Assembly: GCA_963665575.2 (NCBI GenBank)
Contig: CAXXDW010000003.1
Location: forward strand, 496,001 to 560,000
Reading direction: 5' to 3'
Source: Rariloculus sp963665575
GTDB taxonomy: Bacteria > Pseudomonadota > Gammaproteobacteria > Steroidobacterales > Rariloculaceae
DNA length: 64,000 bases
Shown here one piece after another: positions 52,386-61,485 of the stretch. Positions within the stretch are counted from its first letter, which is position 1. The number at the start of each line of letters is the position of its first letter. Below the pieces are notes generated by a model. The model was not told the DNA's origin. It did not search any database and saw nothing but the letters and a program-made list of their open reading frames with translations. The position numbers were made by a program, and so were the translations under genes.

Positions 52386-52555
52386 GCCCACACACGACGG
52401 CGCGACCCGGAACCGCTTGCCGGCGCCGGGTCCGCACGCCTGTGCCCGGCAGACAGGGCCGCGGAGGACAGCACGAGTGAGTCGGGTCGGGGCACCCGTG
52501 CCCGGCGGACATCGCAACGGAGGAACTCGCGAATGAGTCGTGTCAGGGTGCTCAT
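52371..52555 (+). repeat. Three reiterated Shine-Dalgarno/start blocks before rsxE
   Basis: GGAGGA followed 6-9 bases later by ATGAGT/GTGAGT occurs at ATG 52378, GTG 52477 and ATG 52533 (the true rsxE start). The last two belong to a ~56-bp imperfect tandem repeat (from GTGCCCGGC at 52442 and 52498) with roughly 36 of 56 bases alike. Confidence 0.65.
52378..52536 (+). CDS. Possible 52-codon linking ORF between rsxG and rsxE
   Basis: An open frame from ATG 52378 (inside the rsxG end) to TGA 52536 (inside the rsxE ATGA start). A second in-frame start, GTG 52477, has GGAGGA upstream and would give a 19-codon leader peptide 'VSRVGAPVPGGHRNGGTRE'. Composition is Pro/Arg/Gly-rich and not protein-like, so a coding product is doubtful; a coupling leader or decayed duplicate is more likely. 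Such an insert is unusual, since rsxG and rsxE normally abut. Confidence 0.25.
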   Translation: MSRPTHDGATRNRLPAPGPHACARQTGPRRTARVSRVGAPVPGGHRNGGTRE

Positions 52556-53204
52556 GCTCGGCGGACTCTGGCGCAACAACCCGGCGCTCGTGCTGTTGCT
52601 CGGACTGTGCCCGTTGCTGGCCGTCACGACGACCCTGGTCAACGGCCTGACACTGGGTCTCGCGACGCTTGTCGTCGTCGCCACGACCAACACCATCGTG
52701 TCGATGATGCGGCACTCGCTCGTTCCGGTAGTCCGCATTCCGTTGTTCGTGCTGATCATCGCCTCGATCGTCACCTGTATCGACCTGCTGACCCATGCCC
52801 TGCTATTCGAACTGCACGAGATTCTTGGCCTCTTCATCCCGCTGATCATCACGAATTGCGCGATTCTCGCGCAGGCCGAGACGGTTGCGAGCCGGCGACC
52901 GGTCAATGAATCGCTGGTGTCGGGAATCGCGACGGGCTTCGGCTTTTGCGGCGTGCTGGTCGTGCTCGGCGCGATCAGGGAAGTCGTCGGTCAAGGTACC
53001 TTGCTGGCGGGCCTCGATCTCCTGGTCGGCCCGTGGGCCGCAAGTCTCCGGATCGATCTGCCGTTCGACGGCATGCTCGTCGCGGTGCTGCCGCCGGGCG
53101 CGTTCTTCGGGCTCGCAGTCGTGATCGCCCTGCGCAATCTGATCGCCGCCAGGACCGGAGCACCGGGACGCCGGATGCGGACCGCGCGGGTCCGCCGCTC
53201 GTGA
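52533..53204 (+). CDS. rsxE: RsxE/RnfE, membrane subunit
   Basis: 223 residues with six membrane helices, homologous to RsxA. It has 'GLWRNNPALVLLLGLCPLLAV', 'IPLIITNCAILAQAETVASRRPVNESLVSG' with the paired conserved Cys, and 'DLPFDGMLVAVLPPGAFFGLAVVIALRN'. Together with RsxA it holds the intramembrane Fe-S centre. ATG 52533 has GGAGG about nine bases upstream. The gene starts 147 bases after rsxG, an unusual gap, and its end overlaps nth as GTGA. Confidence 0.94.
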   Translation: MSRVRVLMLGGLWRNNPALVLLLGLCPLLAVTTTLVNGLTLGLATLVVVATTNTIVSMMRHSLVPVVRIPLFVLIIASIVTCIDLLTHALLFELHEILGLFIPLIITNCAILAQAETVASRRPVNESLVSGIATGFGFCGVLVVLGAIREVVGQGTLLAGLDLLVGPWAASLRIDLPFDGMLVAVLPPGAFFGLAVVIALRNLIAARTGAPGRRMRTARVRRS

Positions 53205-53836
53205 ACGCCGCCCGGCGAGCGGAACTGTATCGGCGACTGGCCGAGGCCAATTCGGCGCCGACCACAGAACTCAACTACCGGTCCGAATTCGAATTGCTCG
53301 TCTCGGTGATCCTCTCCGCCCAGGCGACCGACATCAGCGTCAACAAGGCGACGGCGGAACTCTTCCTCGTCGCTGCGACGCCCGCAGCGATGCTCGAACT
53401 CGGCGAGGAACACCTCAAGCGCTACATCAGGACGATCGGTCTGTTCAACAGCAAGGCCGCGAACATCATCAAGGCGTGCCGGATTCTGGTTGACGAGCAT
53501 GGCGGCGAGGTGCCGAGGCATCGCCGGGCGCTCGAGGCACTTCCCGGCGTCGGCCGCAAGACCGCCAACGTCATCCTGAACACGGCCTTCGGCGAACCGA
53601 CGATCGCCGTCGACACGCACATCTTCCGCGTCTCGAACCGGACGGGGCTTGCACCCGGCAAGAACGTTCGCGTGGTCGAGGACAAGCTGCTCCGGTTTAC
53701 GCCGAACGAATTCAGAAAGGACGCGCACCACTGGCTCATCCTGCACGGCCGCTACGTCTGCAAGGCGCACAGACCCGCCTGTCCGGACTGCCTCATCGCC
53801 GATCTTTGCGACTACCGCGACAAGACGACCGTCTGA
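53201..53836 (+). CDS. nth: Endonuclease III
   Basis: 211 residues, normal length. Helix-hairpin-helix 'LPGVGRKTANVILN' with the catalytic Lys, then 'AVDTHIFRVSNR' with the catalytic Asp, and the [4Fe-4S] loop C-x6-C-x2-C-x5-C at 'CKAHRPACPDCLIADLC'. It removes oxidised pyrimidines and cuts abasic sites. GTG 53201 overlaps the rsxE stop by four bases; rsxABCDGE-nth is the standard gammaproteobacterial operon. Confidence 0.96.
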   Translation: MNAARRAELYRRLAEANSAPTTELNYRSEFELLVSVILSAQATDISVNKATAELFLVAATPAAMLELGEEHLKRYIRTIGLFNSKAANIIKACRILVDEHGGEVPRHRRALEALPGVGRKTANVILNTAFGEPTIAVDTHIFRVSNRTGLAPGKNVRVVEDKLLRFTPNEFRKDAHHWLILHGRYVCKAHRPACPDCLIADLCDYRDKTTV

Positions 53837-53975
53837 GCAATTCCCACCTTCGCTGCATACACACCGGTGACCAGGCTGACGGACGATTACCGTTTCAAGA
53901 CACTCGAGGCCCTCATACCGGGTCGGGACCACCTGACCAGGATCCGGGATCGGTGTTTCCAGACCGCGTCGAAAC

Positions 53976-54812
53976 TCACCTGGCTGACTTCGATCCGTGG
54001 GTTCTCGCGATGCGCCCGAGAAGGCCCTTCACGATGATGTCCAGTTGCGACTTCTCTTCGTAGTCCGCAGGCGCCACGAACTCGACGCGCCCATCGGAGA
54101 TGAGCCTGTGGATCTTGTCGAGGTCCTGATCGCTTCGGTTCGAGTCGTAGACGGCGACAGAGTGCCCGCCCTTGTGAGTGAGCATCTTCATCGTGGGGAT
54201 GTCGGTATCTCCGTCGCCCAGAAAGATCATGCGTTCGAACGGGATCGGACGCTCCTCCTCCGGCATGAAACGATTGATCGAGTCATCGTCCCAGTGGTTG
54301 TCGATGCCCTTGTTGATCCGGAACAGGTACTGGGTCTTGGTCGTGTAGTTGATGCCGACACCCGGCCAGGCCGCCACGCCGTCTTCGTAGATGAATTTTG
54401 ACGCGAAGACCTGTCGGAAGGCGTCGCGGATCGCGCATCCCTGGATCATCTCGTGAATCCCGGACGAGATGATGTAATGCTCGAGGGCGAGGCCGCAACC
54501 CTCGGCGTGCTCGTTGATGCGGCGAAACCACGACCCGCTCTTCAGGCCGGGAAAGAGGCGCGCCTCCTTGCCGTGGCGCCTGAGGTCCTCTTTGCTGACC
54601 TGTACGCCATTCTCCCGCGACTTGTCGAGCATCAGGTGCATGTAGACGAGGATTCCGTCAGCATCGTGTTCACGAGTGCGCTCGTTGACCTCGGTCCAGA
54701 ACGCTTCCTTGGTCATGCCGATGTCCGGAACGAAACTCGTCTCCTGCAGATTGCCGCGGGCGAGCGTTCCGTCAAAATCGTAGATCAGGGCCGTGCGTTT
54801 CGGCTCATCCAT
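53976..54812 (-). CDS. HAD-superfamily phosphatase-like protein
   Basis: 278 residues. HAD motif I is 'IYDFDGTLARGN'; motif II 'IISSGIHEMIQG' gives the Ser; motif III/IV appear as the Lys in 'TTKTQYLFRINKG' and 'MIFLGDGDTDIPTM'. The cap between about residues 20 and 110 is helical. These enzymes usually dephosphorylate small metabolites. ATG 54812 has GGAGG about ten bases upstream and lies 32 bases after lpdA, so it may be the last gene of the pyruvate dehydrogenase operon. Substrate unknown. Confidence 0.85.
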   Translation of the reverse strand: MDEPKRTALIYDFDGTLARGNLQETSFVPDIGMTKEAFWTEVNERTREHDADGILVYMHLMLDKSRENGVQVSKEDLRRHGKEARLFPGLKSGSWFRRINEHAEGCGLALEHYIISSGIHEMIQGCAIRDAFRQVFASKFIYEDGVAAWPGVGINYTTKTQYLFRINKGIDNHWDDDSINRFMPEEERPIPFERMIFLGDGDTDIPTMKMLTHKGGHSVAVYDSNRSDQDLDKIHRLISDGRVEFVAPADYEEKSQLDIIVKGLLGRIARTHGSKSAR

Positions 54813-54844
54813 CGCCAATGCCCTCCCTCGGCGTTTCCGGTCGC

Positions 54845-56338
54845 TCAACCGGTCCGCGTGCGCCGCTTGGGGATATAGAGATCGGTGATCGTGCCGGCCG
54901 CCGCTTCCGCCGCGAACGCCACGGTTTCCGACAGCGTGGGGTGGGCGTGCACGCTCAGCGAGATATCCTCGGCGTCGCAGCCCATCTCGATCGCAAGCAC
55001 CGCTTCGGCGATGAGATCGCCGGCGTTCGGTCCGACCATGCCGGCGCCGAGCAGGCGGCCGCTCGCTTCGTCGAAGAGCAGCTTCGTCAGGCCCTCGGAG
55101 CGGCCGAGCGTCAGCGAGCGGCCGCTCGCGGCCCACGGAAAGACGCCTTTGCTGCAGGCCACGCCTTCGGCCTTCGCCTCCTCTTCGCCGAGCCCCGCCC
55201 AGGCGATCTCGGGATCCGTATAGGCCACCGACGGCACCGCGCGCGCATCGAACCAGCTCTTTTCGCCAGCCGCGACTTCGGCCGCGACCTTGCCCTCGTG
55301 CGCCGCCTTGTGCGCGAGCAGCGGCTGACCCACGATGTCGCCGATCGCGAAGATGTGGCCAACGCTCGTGCGCATCTGCCTGTCGACGCCGATGAAACCC
55401 CGTTCGTCCACGTCCAGACCCGCCCGGTCGGCGCCGATCAGGTCGCCGTTCGGCTTGCGACCCACCGCGACGAGCACGCGATCGTAGATTTCTTCGTGCG
55501 CGGGCACCGCAGCGCCGAGACCGGCTCGCGGCGGGCGCGTCCGGCCCGCTTCGTCCTGCGACGACGCGTCAGCTAGCTCGAAACGCACCGCGACGCCCTC
55601 GTCGCGCGAATCCATGCCGGTCACGCGCGTGCCGAGCATGATCGATTCGTAACGCTCGCCGACGCGTTTCGCAAGCGGCTTGACGAGGTCGCGGTCACAG
55701 CCCGGAATCAACGTGTCGGTCAGTTCGACGACCGACACGGCGACGCCGAGCGCCTCGTAGACGGTCGCCATCTCGAGCCCGATGATGCCGCCGCCGACAA
55801 CGAGCAGCCGCGCCGGCAAGGCGTCGATTTCAAGCGCGCCGGTCGAGTCGATGATCCTCGGATCCTCCGGCAGACCGGGAAGACGCACAGGCTCCGAGCC
55901 CGCAGCTATGATGCACTGCTCGAATTGGAGATCGCGCGCGCCGTCCTCGTGCTGCACCTCGAGCGTGTGCGCGGAGGTGAACCGCCCGGCTCCCGTGACG
56001 ACTTCAACGCCACGCCGCCGCGCGAGACCTGCGAGCCCCTGTGTGAGCTGGCCGACGATGCGGTCCTTCCAGGCCATGAGCTTGCCCGGATCGACCGCGG
56101 GACGGCCGAACTCGATCCCGAACTCGCTCGCATCGTGCGCTTCCTCGACGACGCGCGCGGCATGCAGCAGTGCCTTGGACGGAATGCAGCCGACATTCAG
56201 ACACACGCCGCCGAGGGCCGGCCAGCGCTCGACGAGCGTGACCTTCATGCCGAGATCCGCGGCGCGGAACGCCGCCGTGTACCCTCCGGGCCCGGCGCCG
56301 AGCACCACGAGTTGCCGGCGCGTTTCGGCCGCGCTCAT
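54845..56338 (-). CDS. lpdA: Dihydrolipoamide dehydrogenase (E3)
   Basis: 497 residues. FAD-binding 'VLGAGPGGYTAAFRAADLG', the redox disulfide in 'GGVCLNVGCIPSK' (Cys46/Cys51), NAD-binding 'LLVVGGGIIGLEMATVYEALG', 'IFAIGDIVGQPLLAHKAAHEG', and the active-site base in 'HAHPTLSETV'. It reoxidises the lipoyl groups of E2. An insertion of about 20 residues near 'ASSQDEAGRTRPPRAGLGAA' is longer than usual. ATG 56338 has GAGG eight bases upstream; 79 bases separate it from aceF. Confidence 0.96.
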   Translation of the reverse strand: MSAAETRRQLVVLGAGPGGYTAAFRAADLGMKVTLVERWPALGGVCLNVGCIPSKALLHAARVVEEAHDASEFGIEFGRPAVDPGKLMAWKDRIVGQLTQGLAGLARRRGVEVVTGAGRFTSAHTLEVQHEDGARDLQFEQCIIAAGSEPVRLPGLPEDPRIIDSTGALEIDALPARLLVVGGGIIGLEMATVYEALGVAVSVVELTDTLIPGCDRDLVKPLAKRVGERYESIMLGTRVTGMDSRDEGVAVRFELADASSQDEAGRTRPPRAGLGAAVPAHEEIYDRVLVAVGRKPNGDLIGADRAGLDVDERGFIGVDRQMRTSVGHIFAIGDIVGQPLLAHKAAHEGKVAAEVAAGEKSWFDARAVPSVAYTDPEIAWAGLGEEEAKAEGVACSKGVFPWAASGRSLTLGRSEGLTKLLFDEASGRLLGAGMVGPNAGDLIAEAVLAIEMGCDAEDISLSVHAHPTLSETVAFAAEAAAGTITDLYIPKRRTRTG

Positions 56339-56417
56339 CGGACCGCCTCGGGCCGACGGTACGCCTTCGGCCCGCTCATCGAATTGCGCCGGACCGGTTG
56401 CGGGCGTTTGGCCGCGC

Positions 56418-57755
56418 TCACGGGATCGCCTCGAGCAGGGCGTCGACCTGGCCCAAACGTTCGGCAAGCCGCGTCGTGAACCGAGCGGCCGCCGCCCCGT
56501 CGATGGCGCGATGGTCGTAGGACAGCGACAGCGGAAGATAGAGGCGCGGTACGAACTCGCCATTGCGCAGTGCCGGCTTCCAGTTGCTGCGCGACACGCC
56601 GAGAATCGCGACTTCCGGCGCATTGATGATCGGCGTGAAGAAACTGCCGCCTATGCCGCCGAGGCTCGATACGGTAAACACGCCGCCCTGCATGTCCTCG
56701 ACCCTGAGCTTGCCGGCTCTCGCCCGCGCGCTGAGTTCGCCGAGCGCCGCGGCAAGTTCGTAGATGTCCTTTCGGTCGGCATCGCGAATCACGGGTACGA
56801 CGAGCCCGTTCGGCGTATCCGCCGCGAAACCGATATGAGTGTATTGCTTGAGCACGATCTGTTCGCCGTCCGCGGCGAGCGATGCGCCGAAGCGCGGAAA
56901 CTCATCCAGTGTCAGCACACAGGCGCGTAGCACGAACGCGAGCGGCGTCAGCTTCACGCCTCGCTCGCGAGCCCCGTCGGCGAGCGCGCGACGCGTCTCT
57001 TCGAGTTCCGTGATATCGGCCTCGTCGTGCTGCGTGACATGGGGCACGTTGACCCAGCTCGCATGCAGCCGGGGCCCGGAAATCCGCTGGATGCGGCTGA
57101 GCGGAGCGATCTCGACCGGTCCGAATTTCGCGTGATCGACGTCCGGTACGCTCGGCAGGGCCGCTCCGGCGCCGATCGCGCCCGTCATGACGCCCTTGAC
57201 GTAGGCCTTCACGTCGTCCGTCGTCACGCGACCCTTCGGCGCCGTGCCCGTCACGCGGCCCAGATCCACACCGAGTTCGCGCGCGAGCTTGCGCACTGAC
57301 GGGCTCGCGTGGGCGCGTGAGAAGCCAGCCTCGTCGAAGACGACCGCCGGAGCAGGAGCGGCGGCTCCAGATACCGGTGGCGTTGCTGCCGTCGCAGTCG
57401 ACCGGGTAGCAGTCGCAGCGTCAGCACCTCGAGACTGCGGCGGTTCGCTCCTCGGCTTTGCTGCCGCCGCCGCTGCCGCCGCGCGTTCGGCCGGCTCAGC
57501 CGACGGTTCCGTCTCGTGCGCACCCGCGTCCGGACTCAGCAACAACACCTCGTCGCCGGCGTTGACCAGGTCGCCGACCTTGACCTTGAGCTCAACGACC
57601 GTGCCCGCGGCCGGCGACGGTACGTCCATCGCCGCTTTCTCGGTCTCGAGCGTGATCAGGGCATCTTCGGGTGCGACGTCGTCGCCGGGCGAGACGAGCA
57701 CCTCGATGACTTCCACATCGGTGAAGTCGCCGAGATCGGGAATGACGACCTGCAT
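56418..57755 (-). CDS. aceF: Dihydrolipoyl acetyltransferase (E2) with a single lipoyl domain
   Basis: 445 residues. One lipoyl domain (residues 1-75; lipoyl-Lys40 in 'ETEKAAMDV'), a long Ala/Pro-rich linker, an E1/E3-binding domain ('ASPSVRKLARELGVDLGRVTG'), and the catalytic domain ending 'SYDHRAIDGAAAARF' with the His-Asp pair. E. coli AceF has three lipoyl domains; one is common in other Proteobacteria. It moves the acetyl group from E1 to CoA. It starts 22 bases after aceE. Confidence 0.95.
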   Translation of the reverse strand: MQVVIPDLGDFTDVEVIEVLVSPGDDVAPEDALITLETEKAAMDVPSPAAGTVVELKVKVGDLVNAGDEVLLLSPDAGAHETEPSAEPAERAAAAAAAAKPRSEPPQSRGADAATATRSTATAATPPVSGAAAPAPAVVFDEAGFSRAHASPSVRKLARELGVDLGRVTGTAPKGRVTTDDVKAYVKGVMTGAIGAGAALPSVPDVDHAKFGPVEIAPLSRIQRISGPRLHASWVNVPHVTQHDEADITELEETRRALADGARERGVKLTPLAFVLRACVLTLDEFPRFGASLAADGEQIVLKQYTHIGFAADTPNGLVVPVIRDADRKDIYELAAALGELSARARAGKLRVEDMQGGVFTVSSLGGIGGSFFTPIINAPEVAILGVSRSNWKPALRNGEFVPRLYLPLSLSYDHRAIDGAAAARFTTRLAERLGQVDALLEAIP

Positions 57756-57777
57756 GACGGAGCGCGCTTCGGCCGCT

Positions 57778-60462
57778 TCAGAGATCGACCGGATCGCGCT
57801 TCGCGGGATCGATGCCGAGATCGGCAATCGCCCGGCTCAGCGTCTGCCGTTCGATCGCGCCGTCATCGACCAGAGCCTTGAGCGCCGAGACGACGATGGA
57901 CTTGCGGTCCACTTCGAAGAATTCGCGCAGCGCCGCGCGGCTGTCGCTCCTGCCAAATCCGTCCGTGCCGAGCACGGTATAGGGTCCGGGCACCCACTGA
58001 CGGATCTGGTCCGGCACCGTCTTGACGTAGTCGGTCGCCGCCACGAACGGCCCTGCCGTGCCCGCGAAGCACTGTGCGACATGGCTCACGCGCGGCTCCT
58101 CATCCGGATGGCGTTCGTTCCACCGCTCGACGGCCAGCGCCTCCCGGCGCAGTTCGCTGAAGCTCGTGACGCTCCAGACGTCGGCCGGCACGTCAAAGTC
58201 GCGCTCGAGCATTTCGGCGGCGGCGAGCACTTCGCGCAGGATGGTGCCCGAACCCAGCAACTGCACACGAGTTTCGCCCGGTCCGCCGGACTCAAGCGGG
58301 TATAGCCCCCGCAGAATGCCCTCTTCGACACCGTCGGGCATCGGCGGCTGAACGTAGTTCTCGTTCATGCAGGTGATGTAGTAGAAGACGTTTTCCTGCT
58401 CAGCGCACATTCGCCGGAGCCCGTCCTGCACGATCACGGCGAGTTCGTAGGCATAGCAGGGATCGTAGGCCCGGCAGTTCGGAATCGTGGTCGCCACGAG
58501 CTGGCTGTGACCGTCCTGGTGCTGCAGCCCTTCGCCGGCGAGCGTCGTGCGCCCTGCCGTTGCTCCGATCAGGAAACCGCGCGCCTGCATGTCGCCTCCG
58601 GCCCAGGCGAAATCGCCGATGCGCTGGAAGCCGAACATGGAATAGAAGATGTAGAAGGGGATCATCTTCACGCCGTGGTTCGAATACGCGGTCCCCGCTG
58701 CAATCCAGGAGCAGTAGGAGCCGGCCTCGTTGATGCCTTCCTCGAGAATCTGGCCCTCGACGTCCTCGCGGTAGTAGCTGAGCTGATCGGCGTCCTGCGG
58801 CGTGTAGAGCTGACCGACGGACGAGTAAATGCCGATCTGGCGGAACATGCCCTCCATGCCGAAGGTGCGCGCCTCGTCCGGCACGATCGGCACGATGTGC
58901 CTGCCGATCGCCTTGTCGCGGGCCAGCGCGCTGAGCATGCGCACGAGCGCCATCGTCGTCGAAATCGTGCGCTTGCCGCTGCCCTTGAGCTGGGCGCGGA
59001 AGAATTCGAGCCCGGGGACGTCCAGTGGCTCGCAGTCGGTCCTGCGCGCCGGCAGCCAGCCGCCGAGCCGCTCGCGCGACTCCCTGAGGTAGCGCATTTC
59101 CTCGCTGTCGGCAGACGGTTTCACGTAGGGCAGCTCGGCCAGATCCTCGTCGCGAATCGGTAGCCTGAAGCGATCGCGGAAGGCCTTCAGGTCGTCCTCG
59201 TCGAGCTTCTTTTTCTGATGGGTGACGTTCTGGCCCTCGCCGGCCGCGCCCATGCCGTAGCCCTTGACGGTCTTGGCCAGGATCACGGTCGGTCGGTCCT
59301 TGTGCTGAACGGCATTTTGGTAGGCGGAATAGACCTTCAGGGAGTCGTGCCCGCCGCGATTGAGCCGCCAGATGTCGCTGTCGGACAGGTGCGCGACCAT
59401 CTCCATGAGCGCCGGATCCCGGCCGAAGAAGTGTTCTCGCGTGTAGGCGCCGCCCTTGGCCTTGAAGTTCTGGTACTCGCCGTCGACGCACTCTTCCATT
59501 GTCCGCCGCAGCAAACCGAGGCTGTCGCGGGCGAGCAGCGCGTCCCAGCGCGACCCCCAGACGACCTTGATGACGTTCCAGCCGGCGCCCTGATATGCCG
59601 CCTCGAGCTCCTGAATGATCTTGCCGTTGCCGCGGACCGGCCCGTCAAGGCGCTGCAGGTTGCAGTTGATGACGAAAACGAGATTGTCGAGCTTCTCGCG
59701 CACCGGCATCGTGATCGCGCCCATGGCTTCGGGCTCGTCGGTCTCGCCGTCGCCGAGCAGACACCAGACCTTGCGGTCCTGAGCGGGCAGGATGCCGCGG
59801 TGTTCGAGGTAGCGCATGAAACGCGCCTGGTAGATGGCCATGAGCGGACCGAGTCCCATCGAGACCGTCGGGAACTGCCAGAAGTCCGGCATGAGCCAGG
59901 GGTGCGGATAGGACGAAAGGCCCGGACCTTCGACCTCCTGCCTGAAATGATCGAGCTGCTCTTCGCTGAGCCGGTCCTCAAGAAAGGCGCGGGCATAAAT
60001 GCCGGGCGAGGAATGACCCTGGAAAAAGATCAGGTCGCCGCCATGCTCTTCCGTCGGCGCCCGCCAGAAGTGGTTGAAACCGACTTCATGCAGCGTTGCG
60101 GCCGATGCGTAGCTCGCGATATGGCCACCGTACTCGGAACTCTTGCGATTCGCGTGCACGACCATCGCCATCGCGTTCCAGCGGATGTAGGCCTCGATGC
60201 GTCGCTCGATGAGCCTGTCGCCCGCGTATTCCGGCTGCTGGTCGACCGGAATCGTGTTTAGATAGGCGGTATTGGGACTGTATGGCAGATAAGCGCCCGA
60301 ACGCCGCGCGTGATCGATCATCCGCTCGAGCAGGTAGTGGGCGCGCTCGGCGCCGTGCACGCGCAGCACCGAATCGATCGACTCAAGCCATTCCTGCGTT
60401 TCCTCGGCGTCGAGGTCGTCTGGCGCAATGCCAGTGTACGGCAGCGGTCGTGCGGTAGCCAT
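57778..60462 (-). CDS. aceE: Pyruvate dehydrogenase E1, homodimeric type
   Basis: 894 residues, the length of the alpha2 AceE enzyme of Gammaproteobacteria. The thiamine diphosphate motif is 'LLGDGETDEPEAMGAITM' with 'NCNLQRLDGPV' after it; other blocks are 'FFQGHSSPGIYARAFLE' and 'AGRTTLAGEGLQHQDGHSQL'. It decarboxylates pyruvate and acetylates the lipoyl group of E2. ATG 60462 begins the operon aceE-aceF-lpdA. The promoter lies in the 182-base divergent region shared with rnt; I did not see a PdhR-like site I would trust. Confidence 0.97.
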   Translation of the reverse strand: MATARPLPYTGIAPDDLDAEETQEWLESIDSVLRVHGAERAHYLLERMIDHARRSGAYLPYSPNTAYLNTIPVDQQPEYAGDRLIERRIEAYIRWNAMAMVVHANRKSSEYGGHIASYASAATLHEVGFNHFWRAPTEEHGGDLIFFQGHSSPGIYARAFLEDRLSEEQLDHFRQEVEGPGLSSYPHPWLMPDFWQFPTVSMGLGPLMAIYQARFMRYLEHRGILPAQDRKVWCLLGDGETDEPEAMGAITMPVREKLDNLVFVINCNLQRLDGPVRGNGKIIQELEAAYQGAGWNVIKVVWGSRWDALLARDSLGLLRRTMEECVDGEYQNFKAKGGAYTREHFFGRDPALMEMVAHLSDSDIWRLNRGGHDSLKVYSAYQNAVQHKDRPTVILAKTVKGYGMGAAGEGQNVTHQKKKLDEDDLKAFRDRFRLPIRDEDLAELPYVKPSADSEEMRYLRESRERLGGWLPARRTDCEPLDVPGLEFFRAQLKGSGKRTISTTMALVRMLSALARDKAIGRHIVPIVPDEARTFGMEGMFRQIGIYSSVGQLYTPQDADQLSYYREDVEGQILEEGINEAGSYCSWIAAGTAYSNHGVKMIPFYIFYSMFGFQRIGDFAWAGGDMQARGFLIGATAGRTTLAGEGLQHQDGHSQLVATTIPNCRAYDPCYAYELAVIVQDGLRRMCAEQENVFYYITCMNENYVQPPMPDGVEEGILRGLYPLESGGPGETRVQLLGSGTILREVLAAAEMLERDFDVPADVWSVTSFSELRREALAVERWNERHPDEEPRVSHVAQCFAGTAGPFVAATDYVKTVPDQIRQWVPGPYTVLGTDGFGRSDSRAALREFFEVDRKSIVVSALKALVDDGAIERQTLSRAIADLGIDPAKRDPVDL

Positions 60463-60644
60463 CGCTAGCGGCCTCGCCCGAATGCGGCGGCCGGGAACTT
60501 CCGAAGTGATTTCACGAAGGCCTCCTGCTAGGATGCGGCGGCTATGCCAACCGATGCCGGGCCGGCTCCATGCGGGCGCTATGATCGGGGTTTGCCCATA
60601 ACCGGTCAAGACGACCCGGCGCTCGGTCGCCCCCGCGCGCTTGC

Positions 60645-61265
60645 GTGCAAGCTCCGCCAGTGACCACGATCTCCAACAGGTTCAGGGGGTTCCTGCCGGT
60701 TGTTGTGGACGTCGAGACCGGCGGACTGAACCCCGCCACCGATGCGCTGCTCGAAGTCGCCGCTGTGCTGCTCGCCATGACCGACGACGGTGAACTCGTG
60801 ATCAGCGAGAGCCACCGCTACATCGTCAAGCCGTTCGAGGGGGCAATACTCGACCCGGCGTCACTCAAGGTGACCGGAATCGACCCGTATAGCGCGCTGC
60901 GTCCAGCGCTCGACGAAGGAGAGGCGTTGCGGCGCCTGTTCAAACCGATTCGCAGCGAAGTGAAAGCCCAGGGTTGCCAGCGCGCGATCCTCGTCGGTCA
61001 CAACGCGTTCTTCGATCTGCAGTTCGTCAATGCGACCGTCGAGCGCGCCAGGGTCAAGCGCAACCCCTTTCACCCGTTTTCAAGCTTCGATACGGCGACT
61101 CTGGCCGGTGTCGCCTTCGGTCAGACCGTGCTCAGCCGCGCCGTAACCGCGGCGGGCCTCGCGTGGGAAGACGACCGGGCGCACTCGGCCCTTTACGATG
61201 CGCAAATGACGGCGAAACTCTTCTGCGAAGTCGTCAATCGCTTTCGCGGCGTCTACGAAGCCTGA
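60645..61265 (+). CDS. rnt: Ribonuclease T
   Basis: 206 residues. DEDDh exonuclease: 'VVVDVETGGLNP' (Asp, Glu), 'VGHNAFFDLQFVN' (Asp), and 'HSALYDAQMTA' (His, Asp). It trims the 3' ends of tRNA, 5S rRNA and other small RNAs. GTG 60645 is taken; a second GTG five codons later (60660) is possible. In E. coli rnt is close to grxD (via lhr); here a SulP gene and an mgtE remnant lie between them. Confidence 0.94.
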   Translation: MQAPPVTTISNRFRGFLPVVVDVETGGLNPATDALLEVAAVLLAMTDDGELVISESHRYIVKPFEGAILDPASLKVTGIDPYSALRPALDEGEALRRLFKPIRSEVKAQGCQRAILVGHNAFFDLQFVNATVERARVKRNPFHPFSSFDTATLAGVAFGQTVLSRAVTAAGLAWEDDRAHSALYDAQMTAKLFCEVVNRFRGVYEA

Positions 61266-61434
61266 GCACCAGCTACACGTCGAGTCCCGACCCGGCGCCG
61301 CGCACGAAAGGTTGCGCATCAAGTCGCTTATGGCGTCATGGGCCCGGTGTTGTCGCACAGACGAAGCTTGCGAGTGCGCGCGCCCACCTGGCTCGCCGGA
61401 TCCCGCAATCGGCCCGCGGGCAGCCGCACCGGCG

Positions 61435-61440
61435 TATACT
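61435..61440 (+). promoter_or_regulatory. Likely -10 element of the SulP gene
   Basis: TATACT, 46 bases before the ATG at 61486 in the 220-base gap after rnt. No -35 match stands out. Confidence 0.35.
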
Positions 61441-61485
61441 GGGCCGGGTTTGTTACGGAAGTCATCCTCCGTGGCATAACGCGAC

